DNA of 27,104 nucleotides from Allomyces macrogynus ATCC 38327 (lineage: Eukaryota > Blastocladiomycota > Blastocladiomycetes > Blastocladiales > Blastocladiaceae). The position numbers and the translations under genes were made by a program. Location of the stretch: contig GG745346.1 in the NCBI GenBank assembly GCA_000151295.1, forward strand, positions 7,605 through 34,708. Reading direction: 5' to 3'. The notes under the pieces are model-generated. The model did not search any database, was not told the DNA's origin, and worked only from the letters and a program-made list of their open reading frames with translations. This document shows, one piece after another, positions 1 through 7,639 of the stretch; the first letter of the stretch is position 1; each line of letters opens with the position of its first letter.

Positions 1-256
1 GGATGGACCGATGCTGCTCATGGAAGATAACGAGTTGGCGGAGTAGTGTCGCCAAGGACGCGCTGCTCTCGTCGAACACGTTGAGATCCACACCCACTGG
101 TTGCAGGACCAAGTTGCCAAGAAAACGATTGACCTGCGGCGCGTGGACACGGAGAACCAGATTGCCGACATTTTGACCAAGCCGCTTGCTGCTCCTGCAT
201 TCCGCAAGCTTCGTGACATGATTGGAGATGCGAAAGTGATTGCTCTGCGCGCGTAG
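1..256 (+). pseudogene. Ty1/copia pol, C-terminal RNase H end (partial)
   Basis: This is the end of a copia-type polyprotein whose upstream part lies outside the window. In the frame ending at the TAG at 254-256, the residues HVEIHTHWLQDQV and then ENQIADILTKPL are the hallmark end of copia RNase H (the usual H(I/V)(D/E)I..H(F/W) and (Q)(L/I)AD(I/L)(F/L)TK(P/A)L motifs). The upstream stretch VAKDALLSS at about 61-92 is in another frame. Aligned with the related copy at 8500-8725, one base is missing near position 93, so this copy is frameshifted, and a TAG at 44-46 lies in the final frame. A G-rich polypurine tract (271-277) and an LTR follow directly. The sequence is CpG-rich, unlike the other copia copies here, so it is probably the youngest of them. 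The family call is firm. Confidence 0.85.
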
Positions 257-277
257 GGAATGCTCGCCGTGGGGGAG

Positions 278-465
278 TGTCGAAGTGTTCGTCTCGCATT
301 TGTGTTTCTTGTTTTTTGTCTTCCCTCATTGTTTCCTTGTTGGAGCTGTTCGAGTTGGATTCTTGTGTAAATGAAGGTGGCAACCTAGGTTATGGTTGCC
401 ACCACCACTGAAGTGCAGAGTGCACACACCAAATGCATTCCTTCTCCCGCTCAACCTTGTGAAAG
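278..465 (+). repeat. Copia-family LTR, copy A (3' LTR)
   Basis: The LTR begins TGTCGAAGTGTT immediately after the polypurine tract GGGGGAG. Homology with the copy at 8746-8936 runs to about GTGAAAG at 465, where gypsy RT sequence starts; the exact last base is uncertain by a few positions. Inside it, GGTGGCAACC (376-385) and GGTTGCCACC (394-403) form a perfect 10-bp stem around an 8-base loop containing CCTAGG sequence at its edge. The same hairpin recurs in the other LTR copies at 3472-3499, 6146-6173 and 8848-8873. Confidence 0.8.
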
Positions 466-1907
466 TACCTCTCTGCGCACGTTCCTCACTACTCGAGCAT
501 CATCACACCACTCTCTGACTTGCTGACTGACAGAACGCCAAGGGATGCCTTCAAGGCTAAGCCAGCAGTCGCTGCATTTGCTGAAATCAAGAGGCTTATC
601 GCTGACTCAGTGGCACTGATGCTGATTGACCCAGGCCAGCCATTCGAAATTTATTGCAATGCAAGCTCGTTTGGTCTTGGCTTTGCTTTGGTGCAGAATG
701 ACAAGGTCTTGTCATTCAATTCGCGCAAACTCAAGCCGACGGAACGCAATTATCCCGCTCATGACCTTGAGCTCTTGGCCGTTCGCGATTCGCTCAAGGA
801 TTATGGGTACCTGGTCGAGGGTTGCAAATTCACGGTCTTCGCTGACAACCAAGCACTGTCGCATTTCCTCAACAAGAAACACGATCTGACTCAAGCTCAA
901 CGTGCCACTCTGGATCTGATCCAGTCGTTCATGCCATTTACAATCAAGCACATTGCTGGGGCCAAGAACTCAATTGCTGATGCGCTCTCTCGCCGACCTG
1001 ACTATGTGGCGGACCCTGCGAATCCCCCGGAGCCACCGACCTTGCCCCTCAAGCGTGTTGAACTATCGGAAATCATTACTGCTCATGCTTCAGCTGACGA
1101 GATCTTGGATTGGATTCGTGCTGCTTACGACCAAGACGAATGGTGCCAAGCCATCTTGACGCAGCTCGTGCAACCCCTTGGTCCCCACACGTCGCATACG
1201 CACTGCAACTATATTCATCTCAAAGGCCTTCTGTAAATCAAGAATCATTTTGGCCAGCTTCGACTCGTCATCCCTGATGCTGACGACTTGCACACGCAAC
1301 TTCTCGCCGAACACCATCACGATACTGGTGTCGTACATCATGGTATTGCGCGGACGTACTATCTCGCTGCGCAAGGACTCTACTGGCCCGGCCTCTACCA
1401 CAACGTCGAATCACTAGTCAAGAAGTGCATGACCTGTGCCAAGTTTCAAACCTGTAACCAGCCGCCCCAACAAGTACAGCCGCTTCCCATTCCAACTGGG
1501 CCATTCTCGGAAATTTCAATGGACTTCATCAAGGGGCTCCCAATGTCACGTGCAGGCAACAACCAGGTCCTCACCATTGTTGACCGTTTCACGAAGTACG
1601 CTGTCTTTGTGCCATGCTGCGACACAATCACGGCTGAGGATGCCACGGAAAATCTGTTCAAGGAGTGGGTCAAGTACTTTTCGCTTCCTGTGTCCATTGT
1701 CTCCGATCGCGACGTTCTCTTCCATGCCCAGGTCTTCATGTACTTGTGGAAACGTCTTGGCACGAAGCTCAAGCCGACAACAGCTTATCGCCCGCAGAGC
1801 GATGGCCAGGCCGAAGTGACCAACCACGAGTTCTCTCGCATCTTGAAAACAGTGCTGCACAGTCTTGACGGCACGCAGTGGGAGGACATGGTTCCAATTG
1901 TGCAGTT

Positions 1908-1972
1908 TGTTGAGTTAACCACTGCACCAAAACCTGATCAAGGACAGCAGTGCTGGATTCACCATTCCAACA
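1908..1972 (-). repeat. Mini-element 3' LTR (65 bp)
   Basis: This is an identical copy of 2127-2191. It lies directly after the polypurine tract and before the duplicated CAGTT. It contains the first run of four T on the minus strand downstream of the internal promoter (1932-1929). Confidence 0.88.
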
Positions 1973-2081
1973 CTCCCCCTGAAGCCAGTTATCTGCTGCA
2001 ACTTCAGTTACCTGGGGTCAGCTGGAGGGGTGAGGATTCCTTTTTCCCCCTCTTTTGGGCTCCAAATGTCAACCGTCGCAA

Positions 2082-2148
2082 CTGGGGTTCGATCCCAGGA
2101 CCTCTGCACACACAGGGCTCATAACCTGTTGAGTTAACCACTGCACCA
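2082..2148 (-). promoter_or_regulatory. tRNA-like polymerase III internal promoter (A and B boxes)
   Basis: On the minus strand TGGTGCAGTGG (2148-2138) fits the A-box consensus TGGYNNAGTGG at every position. GGATCGAACCC (2095-2085) fits the B box except for A in place of T at position 3, a change typical of eukaryotic initiator tRNA-Met (A54). The B box sits in a complete T-arm: a five-pair stem CTGGG/CCCAG around a seven-base loop (2098-2082). About 42 bases separate the boxes, within the working range for TFIIIC. The A box lies in the LTR and the B box in the internal region. No acceptor stem is present, so this is not a tRNA gene. Confidence 0.65.
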
Positions 2149-2191
2149 AAACCTGATCAAGGACAGCAGTGCTGGATTCACCATTCCAACA
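2127..2191 (-). repeat. Mini-element 5' LTR (65 bp)
   Basis: On the minus strand it begins TGTTGGAATGG and ends CTCAACA. It matches 1908-1972 base for base. The terminal TGTTG and CAACA are inverted repeats, as usual for LTRs. It holds a perfect A-box match near its inner end. Confidence 0.88.
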
Positions 2192-2888
2192 CAGTTGACA
2201 TACAACTCTGCCCGCCATCACGCTCTTGGCATGTCGCCACTCCAAGCAGCTGTTGGCACGCTACCTCGACTTCCACCAACCATGTTTATGGCCACTTGTC
2301 TCGATCCACCCATGTTCAGCAACCTGGCCTCACGACTTCTCTGCATTCATGACGCCATCTTGGACTCGCAGCAGTGCATGCTACAATGCAATCCTCGAAA
2401 CCAAGCAGCTGTTTGGCAACCACGCATTGGCGATTTCGTCATGCTCAATGCACGCAACCTGAACGCCAATACTGCTGGACTTCCAGTCACAGCCAAGCTC
2501 CAGGCATTCTATATCAGACCGTTCAAGGTCATTGCACAACACTCGCCTGTGAGCTTCCAGCTCGAACTACCGGATCGTATGGTTGCCAACCATGTTCACA
2601 ATGTCTTCCACGCTGACCACTTAAAACAGGCACCTTTGGGTGGTGCGCCAGCACAAGGCCACGATTGCACTGACGAAAGTGATACCTCTGACTCTGGCAA
2701 CAAACCTGAGGATGGCACTGGCGAGTATGACAAGATTGCGCTGCCACCTGATCATGTCACTGCTGCTCCTGAACCTGCTTCCCTGAACGATAACTGCAAG
2801 TTGCGCCGGTTGCTTGGACAAGCACCTGAAATTCAAAAACGTTTCAATCCAGAACCGCGTTGACGTTGCTCGTTGGAGGGGGGAGAAA

Positions 2889-3030
2889 TGATGTGAAGCA
2901 GAGCTACCCATATGGCTCCTTTGCATACCCGTTGTTGTTGTTGTTGATTCCCGTTTGTCATTCCATGTATATAAACGCCCAAACGTACCTCTGGGTACGA
3001 CAGGCTCGTTCCACACTTGACACCATATCA
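2889..3030 (+). repeat. Gypsy 3' LTR with TATA box
   Basis: It starts TGATGTGAAGCAG right after a polypurine tract (GGAGGGGGGAGAAA, about 2875-2888), 25 bases past the pol stop. A TATATAAA box at 2968-2975 is a likely promoter core. The 3' end is not certain; ...ATATCACA near 3030 is the most likely end because the minisatellite begins there. Confidence 0.6.
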
Positions 3031-3390
3031 CATAGCCATAGCCATACAAGTCATACGAGTCATGGCCATAGCCATACGAGTCATACGAGTCATGGCCATA
3101 GCCATACGAGTCGTACGAGTCATGGCTATAGCCATACGAGTCGTACGAGTCATGGCTATAGCCATACGAGTCGTACGAGTCATGGCTATAGCCATACGAG
3201 TCGTACGAGTCATGGCTATAGCCATACGAGTCGTACGAGTCTTGGCCATAGTAGTCGTCCTTCTTGTCATAGCCATAGCCGTACGAATCATACAAGTCGT
3301 GGCCATAGTAGTCGTCCTTCTTGTCATCGCCATAGCCGTACGAATCACATGAGTTGTGGCCATAGTAGTTGTCCTTCTTGTCATCACCAT
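3028..3390. repeat. Minisatellite: about seven 30-bp units, then about two and a half 60-bp units
   Basis: Units such as CATGGCCATAGCCATACGAG plus ten more bases repeat head to tail from about 3028 to 3240. Longer 60-bp units of related sequence containing GTAGTCGTCCTTCTTGTCAT follow to about 3388. Both periods are multiples of three, so several frames are open throughout. The array is flanked by the gypsy LTR and a truncated copia LTR. Confidence 0.85.
3028..3390 (-). pseudogene. Fragment of a Tyr/Asp/Ser/Gly-repeat protein
   Basis: Read on the minus strand, the minisatellite encodes a regular peptide. Twenty-residue units built on YGYGDDKKDDYYGHDLYDS (about 3388-3240) are followed by ten-residue units DSYDSYGYSH. 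This looks like a genuine low-complexity protein repeat and not a chance frame, since Lys-Lys-Asp-Asp-Tyr-Tyr-Gly is kept between the variants. The 5' end is cut by the copia LTR at about 3390 and the 3' end runs into the gypsy LTR, so the gene of origin is broken on both sides. The frame stays open into the gypsy LTR, but that part is not meaningful. Function is unknown; aromatic repeats of this kind occur in structural or phase-separating proteins. Confidence 0.45.
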
Positions 3391-3393
3391 GTT

Positions 3394-3558
3394 GTTTGTG
3401 TTTCTTGTTTTTTGCCTTGCCTCATTGTTTCCTTGTTGAAGCTGTTTGAGTTGGATTCTAGTGTAAATGATGGTGGCAACCTAGGTTATGGTTGCCACCA
3501 CAGCTGAAGTGCAGAGTGCACACACCAAACGCATTCCCTCTCCCACTCAACCTTGCAA
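3394..3558 (+). repeat. Copia-family LTR, copy B (5'-truncated)
   Basis: It aligns with LTR A from TTTGTGTTTCTTG onward, lacking about the first 20-25 bases, and ends near CAACCTTGCAAAA. The 10-bp hairpin (3472-3481 with 3490-3499) is intact. It is oriented plus, against the minus-strand copia integrase that it abuts, so it belongs to a different insertion or marks a rearrangement. Confidence 0.8.
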
Positions 3559-5820
3559 AACTTGAGCACACCCTGCATCTGCTCAGCAAGCCCATTGGAC
3601 TCTGGCAAGTTTGGAGACATTGTTGACAAGTGCATGCAATGCAAGAGCAGAATCAAGTGCAAACCATTGCCGATGAACTTGCCACCATGGTCAATGTGCA
3701 GCCAGCCTGCAGACACACCAAAGAACAACTCGGCATGCTTCAGCAAATCGAGAAACTGCAGTCCAAATTCGTCCTTGTGCTGGAGAAGCAGCATGAAGCA
3801 CCAGTGCAAGTACTCATCCATGACTGTCACAAAGTAGTTGATACCCCCATGCCGACTGTCTTCATCAATGCCAAAGCAGCATGGAGAATGCCAAATAGTT
3901 GATTCACATGCAAATGGTGCAGCAGATGCAGCTGGCTGTGTGCATTGGCCACAAGACACGTCATGCACTTGTGCACCAGCTTGGCCCCACCCATGTCGTC
4001 CTTGATGCCGTGCTCAAGCATACACACGGCCAAAATGTGATCATGACTGACATGAAATAGCTGCACGTGCCACAGCTCAGCAAACAATACCTTCTTGACT
4101 GCATTGGCAACATGTGCACCAACAGGGCACTTACCCCAAACGTTGAGCACCCATGCATCCTTGGTCAGTCCCTTCTCGCACATGCCTGGGACAATCCACG
4201 TATCACCATGCCACATGCCCATGGTGAGCAGATCTCCTGTCTCACAATGCATGAACTGGACATCTTGATCCCTGAAGATGACTCGCATGGCAGTCCAATC
4301 ATACAGTTCAGAGACTGAGACAAGCGTCTTGAAGCCAGGAATGTGCCAGACTGGGACGAGGTGAACAATGTTGCCCAAAGACATGCAGATGCACATTGTG
4401 CCCTTGCCAATTGGACGGCTCATGTGGTTGTCACCCAACGAGATGAGGAACCCTTTGCCAGGCCGCATGTCGTTGAGCATAGCAAACAGCAACTTGTTGC
4501 CACAAAAGTGTGTGCCAGCAGCTGAGTCGACTTTCAGGCTCTGTGCAAGACGTGCACGCACTGACAAAGGCATCAGCGCATGCACATGATGATGGTGAGG
4601 ATCTGGTCCTTCATAATTCGATGCATTGACGAATGATGGGCAGGTACGTGCTAGGCAGCATTGCCATGCCCTGATGGCTTTGACGTTCAAGTCTCACATT
4701 TTCAGGGCAGAGGGCGACAATCAGGTAGTGTGCAAATCCGTCAAACTCAGCAGCACCAAAAACAACTCCAGTGGCATCTACACCATGGGCAGACGCTATC
4801 AAACACTCATACTCATCCACTGACAAATGCACCATTGCTTGTTTGTCACTGTCCTTGGCCATGACATTTGTGCCCTTCTTGTGCCAGTTCGTGGTTTCAG
4901 CACCGCTCTTGCATTGGTGGTCCTGGTTCGGGCAAAAGCACATGTAGTGACCAAACTTGCCACAATTGTGACACATGTTCATGTCCTTGCACTTTGTCAT
5001 GACATGCACCTGCTTCTCAGTCCCAGAACTGCCTTCGAGCTGGCCCCCTCAAGTAGCATTTGTAACTCTACAAGTGCCATTTCCTTGTAGCACTTGCCCA
5101 AGGAGAGCACCATCAGCAAATACTTGGGCGGCAGCAAGGAGAGGAGTGCAAGGACCAAGAACAAGTTGGCAAAGTCAGTGCACAGGTGCACAGACGACTT
5201 GGCACATTCATGGCACCAAATCACGTCAAAATGGCTTTGCAAATTGGCAATGTCCTCATGAACCACCACAGCACCAGAACCCGACATGGGCTTTGTGAAC
5301 AGCCCCTTGACCTTGGCAAGATGGGCTTGTGCAGAACATTTGTCAAAATGAGCATGCAGCAGTGCCCACACATTGGCAATGCATGTGGTGTCCAAGATGG
5401 CAGAAGTTCCAATGCAATGGCAGATGGCAAAACGACCTTGATGATGGTCCAGATGCATGACTTGGCCTTGTAGCTGTTGTGAGCCATGCACTTCTTGCAT
5501 TCGGCAGTGGCTGGACCATTCCAATAGATCGCATCGGCAACAAACTTGACATCTGAGTCGAGTTCAATGAGGTTCTTGAATTGTGCATCCATCATTTCCT
5601 CTTGCTGTTCCAGCGACACGACCTTGAACTTGGAGTCGACCAGAACCTTGTAGGACTTGAGTTCAAGCAGGTCTTCAAGCTGGTTGGCTGTCAAAAAGCC
5701 AAGAAAGCAGTTGGCAAACATCAGCCAGTTTGAGCCATCAGCCTTGAGCATCTCAATTGTTGCTGGTTGGCTGGAGATCAGTGTCTTGACTGAAACAGAT
5801 GAAGTCATGGTGATAGTCAT
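3558..5820 (-). pseudogene. Copia gag-pol of element 1, frameshifted
   Basis: Coding starts near MTITMTSSV (ATG at 5820). Gag of the copia (UBN2-like) type spans about 5820-5000 and changes frame near 5410. A zinc knuckle CHNCGKFGHYMCFC (about 4970-4930) follows after another shift. The protease motif LKVDSAAGTHF (about 4535-4500) corresponds to the copia DS(G/A)A..H site. The pre-integrase zinc finger (HVSHDHIL... CMTC, about 4050-3960) and the integrase core with HIDHGGKF and NGLAEQ (about 3680-3565) come next. At least three frameshifts separate these blocks, so no functional protein is made. The break at 3558 falls just after the catalytic-Glu region. Confidence 0.85.
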
Positions 5821-6079
5821 GGTCCAGGTCGAACATTGGCAAAAATCGTCAAAATCCAGTTGAAAAAAATGGCATTGCACTGTCTCAAGCGGATGCAGCA
5901 CGTTTCAAGTGGTGGTGGTTCGAGTTTTTGTCGTTGTCATCATTGTTGTGGTGACGGATGGGTCCAGCATGGCTCCCCTCAGTCAGTTGGTCAAATCGGT
6001 CCATTTATCGCAGAAATCAGTGAGCACAGCAGCAGCAGGTCCATGACAAGGATATCAGCAGCATTTGTTTGGTCTGTGA

Positions 6080-6271
6080 GTGCTTGGGATGTGCTCAGAG
6101 CAGGAGAGGAATGCATTTGGTGTGTGTACTCTGCACTTTGGCAGTGGTGGCAACCAAAACCTAGGTTGCCACCATCATTTACACAAGAATCCAACTTGAA
6201 CAGCTCCAACAATGAAACAATGAAGGAAGACAACAAACAAGAAGCACAAATGCTAGCCAAACACTTCGACA
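6080..6271 (-). repeat. Copia-family LTR, copy C (5' LTR of element 1)
   Basis: On the minus strand it begins TGTCGAAGTGTTTGGC at 6271 and follows LTR A through the hairpin (6146-6155 with 6164-6173) and the conserved CCAAATGCATTCC. It diverges in the last 30 bases, so the inner end is approximate. Confidence 0.75.
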
Positions 6272-7303
6272 CAGACGCCATCAAATGCTCTTACTCATCC
6301 ACCAACAAATGCACCATCACATGTTCATCACCATCCTTGGCCACAACATTTGTGCCCTTCTTCTTGCACCAGTTTGCAGTTTTGGTGCCACCCTTGCATT
6401 GGTGGTTGTGGTTTGAGCAAAAAATGGACATAGTGGCCAATCTTGCCACAGTTGTGACATGCATTTGTGTCCTTCTGCTTCATCACAACAAGTGCCAGCA
6501 TCTCAGTCCCAGAACTGTCCTTGAGCTGGTCAGCAGCCCCCTCGAGTAATGTCTGCAATTCAACAAGTGACTTTTCCTCATAATGCTTGCCCAATGAGAG
6601 CACCATCAGCGAATACTCGAGTGGCAGCAAGGAGAGGAGTGTGAGGACCAGAAACAAATCAGCAAAGTTGGTGCATAGGTGCGTGGATGACTTGGCACAT
6701 TCATGGTGCCAAATCACATCAAAACAGCACTGCAAATTGGCAATGTGCTCACAAACTGCAGCAGCACCAGAGCACAACATGGGCTTTGTGAGCAGCCCCT
6801 TGACATTGGCAAGATGGGCTTACACGGATCTTTTGTCAAAATGAGCATGCAGCAGCGCCCACACATCAGTGACACATGTGGCATCCAAGAAGACCAGCAG
6901 AAGTTCCAATGTAATGGCAGATGGCAAAACAACCTTGATGATTGTCCAGATGCACAACTTGGCCTTGTAACTGTTGTAAGCCATACATTTCTTGTGTTCA
7001 GCAACAACCCAACTGTTCCAATAGATCACATTGGCAACAGAGTTGAGCTTGATGAGTTTCTTGAATTGCGTATCCATCAATTCCTCTTGCTATTTGAGCA
7101 ACATGACCTCAAACTTGGTGTCAACCAAAACTTATAGGACTTGAGTTTGAGCAGGTCTTTGAGCTGGTCAGCCATCAAAAAGCCAAGAAAATGGTCAGCA
7201 AACGTCAGCCAGTTCAAGCCATCAGCCCTGAGCGTCTCAATCATTGCTGGTTGGCTGGAGATTGGTGACTTGACCAAAACAGATGAGGTCATGGTGATGG
7301 TCA
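6272..7303 (-). pseudogene. Copia gag of element 2, frameshifted
   Basis: It begins with MTITMTSSVLVK (about 7303-7265) and follows the element 1 gag: SSQPAMIETLRADGLNW, then after frameshifts the block HHECAKSSTHLCTNFADLF (about 6700-6645) and the knuckle CHNCGKIGHYVHF (about 6460-6420). The last Cys positions of the knuckle are degraded. Several frame changes and an early break mean it is dead. Confidence 0.8.
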
Positions 7304-7516
7304 TGGAGCAGGTCAAATATTGGCAAAAGTCATCAAAATCGAGTCAAAAAATGCAGCATTGTGCTATTTCGAGTGGATGCAGCACATTTCAAGTGGTGGT
7401 GGTTTGAATTTTGGTTGTTGTTGTTGTCATTGTGGTGACAGATGGGTCCAGTGTGGCTCCCCACAGTTGGTCGGTCAAATTCGTCCATTTCTCGCCCAAA
7501 TCGGCAAGCACAGCAG

Positions 7517-7632
7517 CAAACCTAGGTTGCCACCATCATTTACACAAGAATCCAACTCAAACAGCTCCAACAAGGGAACAAGGAAGGAAGATAACAAGAA
7601 AGAAACACAAACACAAGCTGAACACTTTGACA
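7517..7632 (-). repeat. Copia-family LTR, copy E (truncated at the hairpin)
   Basis: On the minus strand it begins TGTCAAAGTGTT at 7632 and matches the family LTR through GGTGGCAACCTAGG. It then jumps straight to leader sequence (TGCTGCTGTGCTTGCC). The break falls in the loop of the conserved hairpin, so the right arm and about 90 bases of LTR are lost. Confidence 0.75.
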
Positions 7633-7639
7633 TCAACAC

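Larger units (their letters stand above)
1908..2191 (-). mobile_element. 284-bp mini-LTR retroelement (TRIM/SMART type) with tRNA-like internal promoter
   Basis: This complete insertion is bounded by two identical 65-bp direct repeats (1908-1972 and 2127-2191), each with TGTTG...CAACA ends, and flanked by the 5-bp duplication CAGTT (1903-1907, 2192-2196). Subtracting the insert and one duplication brings the interrupted gypsy integrase back into one frame, so the boundaries are exact. It is read on the minus strand. The 5' LTR is followed directly by GGTTATGAGCCC (2126-2115), the complement of the initiator tRNA-Met anticodon arm, as expected for a half-tRNA primer site. The 3' LTR is preceded by the polypurine tract GGGGGAG (1979-1973), identical to the tract before copia LTR A. 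It has no coding capacity, so reverse transcriptase and integrase must come from elsewhere. It also carries polymerase III-like A and B boxes. Identical LTRs imply recent insertion. Confidence 0.88.
466..2863 (+). pseudogene. Gypsy pol: RT end, RNase H, integrase; one nonsense codon and one insertion
   Basis: Domains in order are the RT tail (466-560), RNase H (about 600-1000), a linker, the H2C2 zinc-binding domain (about 1306-1450, His-His followed by CMTC), the DDE integrase core (about 1500-1900) and, beyond the insertion, the rest of the integrase with a GPY/F-like module ending HNVFHADHLK (about 2590-2630). Catalytic integrase residues are visible: Asp in SMDFIKG, Asp in VSDRD and Glu in GQAEVTN. 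Three defects are seen. TAA at 1234-1236 sits in frame, with coding resuming in the same frame just after. A 284-bp element occupies 1908-2191. The first RNase H catalytic Asp is Asn (codon 658-660, CNASSFG in place of the usual TDAS). No chromodomain is evident in the acidic tail ending at TGA 2861-2863. Confidence 0.88.
466..3030 (+). mobile_element. Ty3/gypsy retrotransposon, 3' part
   Basis: The element starts abruptly at the end of copia LTR A inside its reverse transcriptase C-terminus: VPHYSSIITPL is the conserved end of the gypsy RT thumb. It runs through RNase H, integrase and its own 3' LTR. The 5' half (5' LTR, gag, protease, most of RT) should lie left of the window, beyond the copia element that split it. 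A mini-LTR element at 1908-2191 splits the integrase. CpG content is high and the frame is almost intact, so the element is fairly young. The right end is uncertain: the LTR seems to finish near 3030, where the tandem repeat begins. Confidence 0.85.
3558..6271 (-). mobile_element. Decayed Ty1/copia element 1
   Basis: On the minus strand this runs from a 5' LTR (6271 to about 6080) through a leader, gag, zinc knuckle, protease and integrase, and is cut inside the integrase core at about 3558 by LTR B. Reverse transcriptase, RNase H and the 3' LTR are missing. Its LTR start lies inside the gag-protease region of element 2, so it inserted after that copy. The sequence is strikingly CpG-poor. Confidence 0.85.
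6272..7632 (-). mobile_element. Decayed Ty1/copia element 2 (5' part)
   Basis: A second minus-strand copy has a truncated LTR (7632-7517), a leader and gag as far as just past the zinc knuckle, where the LTR of element 1 interrupts it at 6271/6272. The rest of the element is not in the window. It is CpG-poor and closely parallels element 1 at gag level. Confidence 0.8.

Noticed and set aside
1908..2191. A plain tRNA-derived SINE
   Set aside because: A and B boxes fit, but a SINE would not give identical 65-bp direct repeats with TG...CA ends, a polypurine tract and a fixed 5-bp duplication. No acceptor stem or A-rich tail is seen.
3028..3390. CRISPR array
   Set aside because: Units follow head to tail without unique spacers; it is a tandem repeat.
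2860..3507. Plus-strand Ser/His/Thr-repeat protein over the minisatellite
   Set aside because: Periods divisible by three keep several frames open. The minus frame gives the more protein-like and conserved repeat, and the plus frame runs through two LTRs.
3394..3558. Solo LTR from recombination
   Set aside because: The first 20-25 bases are missing and no matching target duplication is visible, so truncation or rearrangement is more likely.
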